The translations under genes and the position numbers were made by a program. From an uncultured Thermomicrobiales bacterium (GTDB taxonomy: Bacteria; Chloroflexota; Chloroflexia; Thermomicrobiales; UBA6265), in contig CADCWH010000287.1 of the NCBI GenBank assembly GCA_902806395.1, forward strand, positions 1 to 5,084: DNA of 5,084 nucleotides, written 5' to 3'. The notes under the pieces were generated by a model. It was not told where the DNA came from. It made no database searches and saw nothing but the letters and a program-made list of their open reading frames with translations. The first letter of the stretch is position 1. Every line of letters starts with the position of its first letter. Positions 1-5,084 of the stretch are shown piece after piece.

Positions 1-195
1 GCCGGCGGCCGGGGTGCCGGCCTGCAGTGCGCGGGGGACGAAGCGGGCCTCGGTGATCTGGCCGGAGCGCATCGCCATCCCGAGGGCGGGCACGGCGACG
101 CCGGCCGCGGCCGCCTTCTTGAGAAACGCCAGGCGGGACGCGGTGCCGGAGCTCGTGTCCTCCGGCGTGCGGGTGAGATCATCGGCGTGGGACAT
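1..195 (-). CDS. N-terminal fragment of an exported protein with a Tat-like signal, function unknown (partial)
   Basis: The reading frame begins with ATG at 195-193 on the - strand and stays open for 65 codons to the window edge, so the C-terminus is missing. A textbook Shine-Dalgarno AGGAGG (208-203) sits 7 bases before the ATG, which makes this start convincing. Residues 1-19 are polar. Then comes S-R-L-A-F-L-K-K (about 20-27), followed by a hydrophobic Ala/Val/Gly/Leu stretch to about residue 41. This resembles the Tat consensus S-R-R-x-F-L-K with Leu in place of the second Arg, so export by Tat, or by Sec as an ordinary signal or anchor, is inferred. No lipobox cysteine is seen. The mature domain is not in the window, so I do not assign a function. 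The gene is divergent from the ABC importer operon, about 870 bases away. Confidence 0.8.
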   Translation of the reverse strand, partial: MSHADDLTRTPEDTSSGTASRLAFLKKAAAAGVAVPALGMAMRSGQITEARFVPRALQAGTPAAG

Positions 196-230
196 TCGGC
201 ATCCTCCTAGATGGTCGCGACGCTGCCCGG

Positions 231-249
231 TGGCCGACCGCTTCGGCCA
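231..249. promoter_or_regulatory. Perfect 7-bp-arm inverted repeat before the divergent gene
   Basis: TGGCCGA (231-237) and TCGGCCA (243-249) are perfect reverse complements around a 5-base centre. The repeat lies about 22 bases upstream of the Shine-Dalgarno site of the left-hand gene. It could be a DNA operator or a stem-loop in that gene's leader RNA. Only the symmetry is seen. Function is inferred, and short GC-rich dyads arise often by chance in such DNA. Confidence 0.35.
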
Positions 250-262
250 GAATGAGGTCCCG

Positions 263-319
263 CCACATCGATCCGAGCCATGCCGGGAATCCCGGACCAG
301 GGGAGAGCGAACGATGTGG
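263..319. repeat. 8-bp inverted repeat enclosing a 13-bp dyad
   Basis: CCACATCG (263-270) is repeated inverted as CGATGTGG (312-319). Between them lies a compact perfect dyad, CCGGGA-A-TCCCGG (283-295). The nested arrangement sits between the weak - strand promoter candidate (326-353) and the start of the left-hand gene. It could therefore be an operator region or a structured leader. Its role is inferred. Confidence 0.3.
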
Positions 320-963
320 GAGGGCATTGTGTCAGGTTTCTCGCGATGCGCAAGGGCGGCGGTCGCCGTTGTGCGAGTGGTACGAAACAGATGGGGGCAA
401 TGCGGCGATCGGCCCAACACTCGGACTCAGCGGCGGTGGTCCAAACCCGTCTCGGGGTCCCGCTCCTCTCCCGCGTAGCCCTACGGCAGCTCGAATCGAC
501 CCGCCCCCGACGCTGGCCGCCCCTCCCCGAAGGCCGGGTCGTCCGTGACGCCAAGGACCGTGCCCGCCATCCCGACCACTCCGCACCGATCTCCTCCCAT
601 CCGTGATCGGTCACAACTGGGTGGCCGGTCCTCCTATCCCCGCTCGGGTCCGCCGCCACAGTGGCCACGAGCCCGCCCCGGACAGGTACTGGACACTGCC
701 GTCCTCGACCAGCCAGGGCAGCCCCTGCCCGGACTTACCAGAGCTCCGTCGCCCCCGGGCACCCAGTGAACGTATCTCGTGGTCCGGTCCCGCGGCGGGG
801 TCGCCCAGCCGTAGCTGTCCCCAGGAAGTTATCAGCCCCTTGGGCGAACTCCCCGATGTGCGTACCGGGAACGGTCGAATTTCGGGCCGGGCAGCTTTTA
901 ACAGGGTGTGCGATGCTGACGCCCGGTGGCGACCCACCTGGCCCATGATCGACTCGGCGGTCC

Positions 964-982
964 GCGTCGTGGCCCACGACGC
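964..982. promoter_or_regulatory. Perfect 19-bp dyad, candidate operator upstream of the binding-protein gene
   Basis: GCGTCGTGG (964-972) and CCACGACGC (974-982) are perfect reverse complements around a single central C. The site ends 84 bases before the start codon at 1067. The near-continuous symmetry is typical of a dimeric repressor operator. In RNA it would instead fold as a 7-bp stem with a 5-base loop. The symmetry is seen directly. The regulator and ligand are unknown, and no regulator gene is in the window. Confidence 0.4.
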
Positions 983-1017
983 ATGGTCCTCCGGTGCTCC
1001 GGTCATCGGCATCACTC

Positions 1018-1044
1018 GTGTCCCGGAGTCGCGCTCCGGGACGC
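1018..1044 (+). promoter_or_regulatory. Leader stem-loop next to the ribosome binding site of the binding-protein gene
   Basis: GTCCCGGAG (1020-1028) and CTCCGGGAC (1034-1042) form a perfect 9-bp stem around the 5-base loop TCGCG. A U-G and a G-C pair extend it to 1018 and 1044. The stem ends 6 bases before the Shine-Dalgarno site. It could tune translation or protect the 5' end of the transcript. It has no following T-run, so it is not a typical attenuator terminator. The function is inferred. Confidence 0.4.
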
Positions 1045-1050
1045 ACGGAC

Positions 1051-1057
1051 GAGGAGG
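1051..1057 (+). promoter_or_regulatory. Ribosome binding site that fixes the binding-protein start
   Basis: GAGGAGG lies 9 bases before ATG 1067. The frame is open further upstream to an ATG at 926. That extension would place 47 Arg-rich residues ahead of the Tat signal and has no such site, so 1067 is the better start. Confidence 0.8.
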
Positions 1058-1066
1058 GCTGGAACC

Positions 1067-2701
1067 ATGACCACGATCGACTGGAGCGTATTGAGCGGGC
1101 CACGCGTCTCGCGGCGGACCCTCATGAAGCTGGCGGGCGCGACCGGTGCCGTCGGCTATGCCCAGACCCTGGCCCGGGCGGATGCCGGGGCCGCGCCGCG
1201 GGGGCGGGTGGCCCGGGCGGTCGCGCAGGGTGAACCGAAGCCGGGGGGCACACTGCGGCTCGGGTTCGGCATCGGCCAGATCCCGACGCTCGACCCGGCC
1301 CAAGTCAACCTCGGCATCATCGCCGGGGAATTGGTCTCGAACCTCTTCTCGGGTCTGGTCCAATTCGACACGGAATTGGGGATCGTTGCCGACCTCGCCG
1401 AGACCTGGGAGGTTTCCGCCGATGGGTTGAACTACACGTTCAATCTCCGGGACGGGCTGCTGTTCCACAACGGGGACCCGCTGAAGGCCGCCGATATCAT
1501 CTACACCTTCAACCGGACCAAGAACCCCGACTTCGCGTCGCCTCACGCGAACAAACTCGCATTGGTCGAGGACATCCAGGCTCCGGACGAGTTGACCGTG
1601 ACGATGCGGCTGTCGGCGCCGTTCACGCCGTTCCTGGCGGTCGCCTGCAGTCGCGGCCCTGGCCGGGCCCTGGCGCCGATCTCCCAGCGGGCAATCGAGG
1701 AACTCGGCGATGAGCAGTTCGGCCTCACGCCGGTCGGCTGCGGGCCGTTCCGGCTCCTGCCGGAAACCGCCGAGGTCGGCACCGGCTTCGAGATGGACGC
1801 CTTCCCGGAGTGGTACGGGGGCCGGCCGTACCTGGACAAGATCATCGTCCAGTTGATCCCGGAGCCGTCGAGCCGGATCAGCGCCCTGGAGGCCGGTGAC
1901 GTCGACATGCTCGACATCGTGCCCGCCATCGGGGCCCAGCAGATCGCGGCCAACGACGAACTGACCATGATCGAGGCGGCCGGCACCAACTGGTACGGGC
2001 TTGCGATGAACGCCTCCCGGCCGCCGTGGGACACCGTCGAGGCCCGGATGGCCGTCGCCAAGGCGATCGACCGGACGGACTTCCTCCAGACCGCCTTCTT
2101 CGGCCTGCCGATCCCGAGCGTCGGGCCGATCGCCCCCGCCTTCGGCTGGGTCTACACGCCGCCGGCCGACGTCGAAGACCCACAGGCGTACGACATCGAT
2201 GCGGCCCGGGCCCTCGCCGAGCAGGCTGGCCTAGACGGGGCCCAACCGATCTTGCTCGCTAGCGCGGATGACCCTCGGCCCGCACAGGTGATCCGTAACC
2301 TGCTGGACGAGATCGGGATCGACGTCCAGATCGAGCAGATGCAGACCAATGCCTACGTCGAGCGGCGGACCGCCGGCGACTACGACATGGTCTTCCTGGG
2401 CAGCGTGGTCGACGCCGATCCCGACGATGGGATCTGGAACTACTTCCATTCCGAGGGGCCGTCGAACTCGAACAAGTACAACAATCCGGCGGCGGATGAA
2501 CTGGCCGACCGACAGCGGACGATCACTGACCCGGCCGAGCGGGCCCAGGTCCTCCGGGAACTCCAGACGCTCGTCGCGACCGACGCACCGTACGCGTTCC
2601 TGTACCACGACCCGGACCGGACCGCCTTCTACAACTACGTCATGGGTTACGTCCCCGTGCCGGAGCAGCGGTACTTCGAGAAGGTCTGGCTGGACCAGTA
2701 G
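1067..2701 (+). CDS. ABC transporter substrate-binding protein, family 5 (peptide/dipeptide type), Tat-exported
   Basis: This 544-residue protein is the extracytoplasmic ligand-capture subunit of a Dpp/Opp-type importer. Residues 14-21 (V-S-R-R-T-L-M-K) are a canonical Tat motif. A weakly hydrophobic core (22-35) and a likely A-R-A cleavage site (36-38) follow. No lipobox cysteine is present, so it is not a typical lipoprotein. The mature chain opens with P-K-P-G-G-T-L-R-L (58-66). The family 5 signature spans about 108-150: ADLAETWEVSADGL, then Y-T-F-N-L-R-D-G, F-H-N-G-D-P, and A-A-D-I-I-Y-T-F. Further family landmarks are P-V-G-C-G-P-F at 222-228 and the A-K-A-I-D-R segment at 331-336. Length is normal for SBP_bac_5 proteins. 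It has two cysteines, C194 and C225; C225 replaces the Thr usual in the VGTGPF motif. The ligand (peptide, nickel, glutathione, sugar or other) cannot be told from sequence. The permease genes follow after 141 bases. Confidence 0.95.
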   Translation: MTTIDWSVLSGPRVSRRTLMKLAGATGAVGYAQTLARADAGAAPRGRVARAVAQGEPKPGGTLRLGFGIGQIPTLDPAQVNLGIIAGELVSNLFSGLVQFDTELGIVADLAETWEVSADGLNYTFNLRDGLLFHNGDPLKAADIIYTFNRTKNPDFASPHANKLALVEDIQAPDELTVTMRLSAPFTPFLAVACSRGPGRALAPISQRAIEELGDEQFGLTPVGCGPFRLLPETAEVGTGFEMDAFPEWYGGRPYLDKIIVQLIPEPSSRISALEAGDVDMLDIVPAIGAQQIAANDELTMIEAAGTNWYGLAMNASRPPWDTVEARMAVAKAIDRTDFLQTAFFGLPIPSVGPIAPAFGWVYTPPADVEDPQAYDIDAARALAEQAGLDGAQPILLASADDPRPAQVIRNLLDEIGIDVQIEQMQTNAYVERRTAGDYDMVFLGSVVDADPDDGIWNYFHSEGPSNSNKYNNPAADELADRQRTITDPAERAQVLRELQTLVATDAPYAFLYHDPDRTAFYNYVMGYVPVPEQRYFEKVWLDQ

Positions 2702-2744
2702 GCAGGCCGAGCGCCGACCGGCACGGCCAGTGAGTCGATGACGG

Positions 2745-2793
2745 CGGTCCCGGGGATGGCAGACGGTCGTGGGCGTGCCATCCCCGGGTACCG
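2745..2793 (+). terminator. Strong intercistronic hairpin between binding-protein and permease genes
   Basis: CCCGGGGATGGCA (2749-2761) and TGCCATCCCCGGG (2776-2788) form a perfect 13-bp stem around a 14-base loop. After one bulged T (2789), CGGT (2745-2748) pairs with ACCG (2790-2793), giving 17 pairs in all. It begins 43 bases after the binding-protein stop and ends well before the permease ribosome site. There is no T-run after it, so a full Rho-independent stop is unlikely. A partial terminator or a 3' RNA-stabilising structure that keeps binding-protein mRNA more abundant than permease mRNA is more likely, as known for the intercistronic REP elements of malE-malF. That role is inferred. 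Confidence 0.55.
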
Positions 2794-2828
2794 GTGATGT
2801 CTCGACCTCTGCCCGGGCCCGTCAGTGG

Positions 2829-2835
2829 AGGGGAG
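2829..2835 (+). promoter_or_regulatory. Ribosome binding site that fixes the DppB start
   Basis: AGGGGAG lies 7 bases before GTG 2843. An in-frame GTG at 2825 would overlap this site and has no good site of its own. Starting at 2843 gives M-T-Q-Y-I-L-R-R-L, the usual N-terminus of this permease family. Confidence 0.65.
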
Positions 2836-2842
2836 CGGAGCC

Positions 2843-3790
2843 GTGACCCAATACATCCTGCGGCGGCTGATCCACTCGGTCTTCATCATCTGGGGCTGCG
2901 CGACGCTCGTGTTCATCCTGATCCGGCTGATCCCCGGTGACCCGGTGATCCAGATGCTGGGCTCAGAGTACAGCCCTGAGGCCGCAGCGGCCCTGAACCG
3001 GAAGCTGGGGCTCGATCAGCCGATGTACATCCAGTACCTGAAGTGGTTCGGCAGCGTGCTGCGGGGCGACCTCGGTGGGTCGATCTCCAGCGGCGAATCG
3101 GTCGTCGGGGCGATCAAGTCCGGTCTGCCGAAGACCTTGAGCCTGACCCTCATGTCCTTCCTGATCGCGACGGTGATCGCGGTCCCGGCCGGCATCCTGG
3201 CCGCGCTGAAGCGCAATACGCCGGTGGACTACGCCGTCAGCGTGATCGCCTTCATCGGCGTCAGCATGCCGAGCTTCTGGTTCGGGATCATCTTGATCCT
3301 CCTCTTCGCGGTGCAGCTCGGCTGGTTCCCCGCGATCGGGTATGCCTCCCTGACCGAAGAAGGATTGTGGGCCTGGTTCTCCCATCTGCTGCTGCCGAGC
3401 TTGGCGATCGGCGCTGGATACGCGGCGATCCTGATGCGGTTCATCCGGGCTGGGTTGCTGGAGGTGCTAGGCAGCGACTATATCCGGACGGCGCGGGCCA
3501 AGGGACTAGCCGAGCAGCGGGTGTTGATCCGCCACGCCCTGCGGAACTCGCTCATCCCGGTGGTGACGATCGCCGGGATCCAACTGGCCCTGCTGCTCAG
3601 CGGCGCCGTCGTGATCGAGATCGTGTTCTCGATCCGGGGGCTGGGCCGGATCCTCGTCGGGGCGATCTTCGACAAGGATTACCCGATCGTGCAGGGGGCG
3701 ATCCTCCTGGTAGCGGTGATCTTAGTGCTCGCCAACTTGGTCGTCGACATCATCTACACCTTCCTCGACCCGAGGATCCACTATGGATAG
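2843..3790 (+). CDS. dppB: Peptide-type ABC transporter permease, DppB family
   Basis: This 315-residue inner-membrane protein is one half of the transmembrane channel of a Dpp/Opp-type importer. The GTG start gives the family-typical M-T-Q-Y-I-L-R-R-L. Six hydrophobic segments are visible at about 9-29, 98-121, 131-158, 181-200, 236-262 and 282-307. Family landmarks are L-I-P-G-D-P (29-34), the L-G-L-D-Q-P-M-Y-I-Q-Y segment (55-65), G-D-L-G-G-S (75-80), and S-M-P-S-F-W-F-G (141-148). The cytoplasmic EAA loop that docks on the ATPase is at about 211-239, with T-A-R-A-K-G (216-221) and R-H-A-L-R-N-S-L-I-P. The C-terminus L-D-P-R-I-H-Y-G is typical. Length is normal and nothing is broken. The last 8 bases overlap the start of the DppC gene, which suggests translational coupling. 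The symbol reflects the family; the true substrate is unknown. Confidence 0.95.
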   Translation: MTQYILRRLIHSVFIIWGCATLVFILIRLIPGDPVIQMLGSEYSPEAAAALNRKLGLDQPMYIQYLKWFGSVLRGDLGGSISSGESVVGAIKSGLPKTLSLTLMSFLIATVIAVPAGILAALKRNTPVDYAVSVIAFIGVSMPSFWFGIILILLFAVQLGWFPAIGYASLTEEGLWAWFSHLLLPSLAIGAGYAAILMRFIRAGLLEVLGSDYIRTARAKGLAEQRVLIRHALRNSLIPVVTIAGIQLALLLSGAVVIEIVFSIRGLGRILVGAIFDKDYPIVQGAILLVAVILVLANLVVDIIYTFLDPRIHYG

Positions 3791-4715
3791 GCCACTGACA
3801 GACCCCCAGACCGCGGCACCGGGCACCCTCCCGGACAGCAACCGGTTGGAGCAACTGGAAGAAGAACGCCGGGCGACCACCGGGAGCCGGTTCTGGCGCC
3901 GACTCCGGTCGGAGCGAAAAGCGCTCGTCGGCGCCCTCTTCGTAGCTGCCCTGATCGTCGTGGCCATACTGGGCCCCATGATCGCCCCGCACGATCCGGA
4001 CGCCGACGATTTCATGCTGTTCGAGTCGCCGAGCATGGACCACCCGTTCGGGACCGACTCGTTCGGGCGCGACCTATTCAGCCGCATCGTCGTCGGTGCC
4101 CGGACGTCGGTGACGATCGGCTTCGCGGCGGCGGCGGTGGCGATGGTCATCGGCGTCGCCCTGGGCCTCCTCGCCGGGTACTACGGCGGGTGGATCGACA
4201 CCGTCATCTCCCGGTGCATTGACCTCCTCTGGGCCTTTCCCGTGATCATCCTGACCGTCGGTCTGGTGGCCGTCTTCGGGGCCGGGGCCAGGAACGTGGT
4301 GATCGCGATCGCGATCGCCTACATCGACGACTTCGCCCGGGTGGTGCGGGCAAAGGTGCTCAGCCTGCGGGAAGAGGATTACACGCTGGCGGCCCGCGCG
4401 GTCGGCGCGTCGGACCGGCGGATCATGTTCCGGCACATCCTGCCGAACTCGGCGGCACCGATCATCGTCCAGGCAACGTTCGCGGTCGGCCTCGGCATCT
4501 TGGCCGAATCGGGCCTGTCGTTCCTCGGCCTGGGCGTCAATCCGACGACGCCGACGTGGGGCCTGTCGCTGAACGAGGGGCGGGACTTCGTTCGCCAGGC
4601 TTGGTGGATCAGCGTCTTCCCTGGCTTGGCGATCGTCTTCACCGTCCTGGCGCTCAACCTCTTCGGCGACGGACTGCGCGACGCCCTCGACGTCCGGAGC
4701 GTCGGGGAGGCCTAG
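3783..4715 (+). CDS. dppC: Peptide-type ABC transporter permease, DppC family
   Basis: This 310-residue inner-membrane protein pairs with DppB to form the import channel. The ATG at 3783 lies inside the end of the DppB gene, with GAGGA (3772-3776) 6 bases before it. Residues 1-46 are a polar, charged cytoplasmic tail, followed by TM1 (about 47-66) and I-A-P-H-D-P (67-72), the usual OppC_N region. H-P-F-G-T-D-S-F-G-R-D-L-F-S-R (87-101) is the family hallmark. Further membrane segments lie at about 107-131, 140-166, 170-182, 222-245 and 273-295. The EAA loop is at about 195-222, with Y-T-L-A-A-R-A-V-G-A-S (200-210) and R-H-I-L-P-N (217-222). G-L-S-F-L-G-L-G (244-251) and N-L-F-G-D-G-L-R-D-A-L-D (292-303) complete the pattern. 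Length is normal. No ATPase gene follows within the window, although DppD/DppF genes commonly come next. Confidence 0.95.
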   Translation: MDRPLTDPQTAAPGTLPDSNRLEQLEEERRATTGSRFWRRLRSERKALVGALFVAALIVVAILGPMIAPHDPDADDFMLFESPSMDHPFGTDSFGRDLFSRIVVGARTSVTIGFAAAAVAMVIGVALGLLAGYYGGWIDTVISRCIDLLWAFPVIILTVGLVAVFGAGARNVVIAIAIAYIDDFARVVRAKVLSLREEDYTLAARAVGASDRRIMFRHILPNSAAPIIVQATFAVGLGILAESGLSFLGLGVNPTTPTWGLSLNEGRDFVRQAWWISVFPGLAIVFTVLALNLFGDGLRDALDVRSVGEA

Positions 4716-5084
4716 ACCGGGCCGGCGTGCCCGGCACCGAGTGGACGACCTCGCCAGGGCCGATCGCCGGTGGCGGGTTCGCCGCGACCGTTCGCGCAGC
4801 CGTGTCCATACGTGATCCGTCATCCGTGCGCGTCTCGGCGGGAGTCGCCCTGGCCTGAGCCGTCGTCGATGGCGACGATCTCGGCTTCACCGAGGATCCG
4901 GGCTCCTCGTTTCCTTTGGAGACGGTCTCTCGGCGGGAAATGGGTTCAATCTGCCCGGTCGCCGGGACGCAGTCGAATCCATCCTGACTCGCCTGGTCGA
5001 ACCCGAGTCGCCAACGACCGACACGACCCCGGCATCGATCTCCACCGTGCCGTTTGGCAGCGGCACATCCTAATTGGGGAGATA
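4716..5084. other. Downstream stretch with no convincing gene
   Basis: No ATPase motif (Walker A, LSGGQ or Walker B) is read in any frame here. A GC-rich 6-bp hairpin, CCGGGC (4717-4722) with GCCCGG (4729-4734), starts one base after the DppC stop, without a T-run. TCGTCG-ATGG-CGACGA (4863-4878) and GTGCCG-(8 bases)-CGGCAC (5047-5066) are other small stem-loops. GAGAC-G-GTCTC (4919-4929) is a short palindrome. The window ends with GGGGAG (5076-5081), which could be the ribosome site of a gene starting just past the edge. That is speculative. Confidence 0.5.
4891..4917 (+). terminator. Candidate Rho-independent terminator downstream of the permease genes
   Basis: CGAGGA (4891-4896) pairs with TCCTCG (4904-4909) around a 7-base loop and is followed directly by a T-rich run, TTTCCTTT (4910-4917), unusual in this GC-rich DNA. 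The stem is short and the T-run is interrupted by two C, so it would be a weak terminator. It lies about 175 bases after the DppC stop. If real, it would end the transcript before any ATPase genes further downstream. Confidence 0.35.

Larger units (their letters stand above)
196..1066. other. Long divergent intergenic region with no convincing gene
   Basis: This stretch separates two divergent starts. The frames that stay open here give Arg/Pro/Gly-rich translations with no recognisable domain, and none has a good Shine-Dalgarno site at its start, so I read the region as non-coding. It holds inverted repeats near both ends (listed separately) and scattered small dyads, for example GTGA-TCGG-TCAC at 603-614 and GGGCAG-CCC-CTGCCC at 716-730. 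Promoters are unclear. On the - strand, TTGCGC (353-348) and CACAAT (331-326) with a 16-base spacer form a weak sigma-70-like pair for the left gene. On the + strand, TTTAAC at 897-902 lies in the only A/T-rich island before the binding-protein gene, but I see no good -35 box for it. Confidence 0.6.

Noticed and set aside
603..614. GTGA-TCGG-TCAC, resembling a CRP/FNR-type half-site pair
   Set aside because: The spacer is 4 bases rather than the 6 of the CRP consensus, and the site is over 450 bases from either start.
926..1066. Upstream in-frame extension of the binding-protein gene from ATG 926
   Set aside because: The extra 47 residues are Arg-rich and unlike any signal region, would place the Tat motif deep inside the chain, and lack the strong ribosome site seen before 1067.
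611..1546. Long - strand open frame of 311 codons
   Set aside because: It lies half antisense to the binding-protein gene. Its translation is Arg/Gly/Pro-rich with no domain, as expected for a shadow frame in GC-rich DNA.
4074..4823. - strand open frame of 249 codons antisense to the DppC gene
   Set aside because: The translation is dominated by Arg, Asp and His in the pattern of a reversed coding frame, with no ribosome site or recognisable domain.
4960..4990. tRNA T-arm-like string around the TCGAATCC at 4974-4981
   Set aside because: No acceptor, D or anticodon arm can be formed at the right spacing around it.
4887..5066. - strand 59-codon frame starting with GTG at 5066
   Set aside because: The first 25 residues look mildly protein-like, but there is no properly spaced ribosome site and the rest is low-complexity Arg/Pro/Ser. 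Too little to call a gene.
4869..5084. + strand frame from ATG 4869 that stays open to the window edge (72 codons)
   Set aside because: It has no Shine-Dalgarno site, weaker third-position GC bias than the real genes, an Arg/Pro/Ser-rich translation, and it would run through the candidate terminator.

Overview
The window is high-GC bacterial DNA. It carries the front part of a peptide-type ABC importer operon on the + strand, plus the first codons of a divergent gene on the - strand. The substrate-binding protein has a canonical twin-arginine (Tat) signal and no lipobox cysteine. Together with the base composition and strong Shine-Dalgarno sites, this would fit a Thermomicrobia-like member of Chloroflexota, but that placement is a guess from style and not from a marker gene.

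Layout. Positions 1-195 (-) hold the N-terminus of an exported protein of unknown function, cut by the window edge. Positions 196-1066 are about 870 bases with no convincing gene. They contain several perfect inverted repeats, clustered near each of the two divergent starts. Positions 1067-2701 (+) encode a family 5 (DppA/OppA-like) solute-binding protein. Positions 2702-2842 are a spacer with a very strong hairpin. Positions 2843-3790 (+) encode the DppB-type permease, and 3783-4715 (+), overlapping it by 8 bases, encode the DppC-type permease. Positions 4716-5084 hold no convincing gene but do hold a candidate terminator.

How it works together. The binding protein captures an oligopeptide or similar ligand outside the membrane and delivers it to a DppB/DppC heterodimeric channel. 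The two ATPase subunits (DppD/DppF type) needed to power import are not in the window. They must be downstream or elsewhere in the genome. The ligand cannot be read from the sequence.

I found no undescribed system. The transporter is ordinary. The points worth a second look are regulatory: a 9-bp-arm perfect dyad and a leader hairpin just before the binding-protein gene, an intercistronic hairpin that could separate binding-protein from permease expression, and inverted repeats before the divergent gene.
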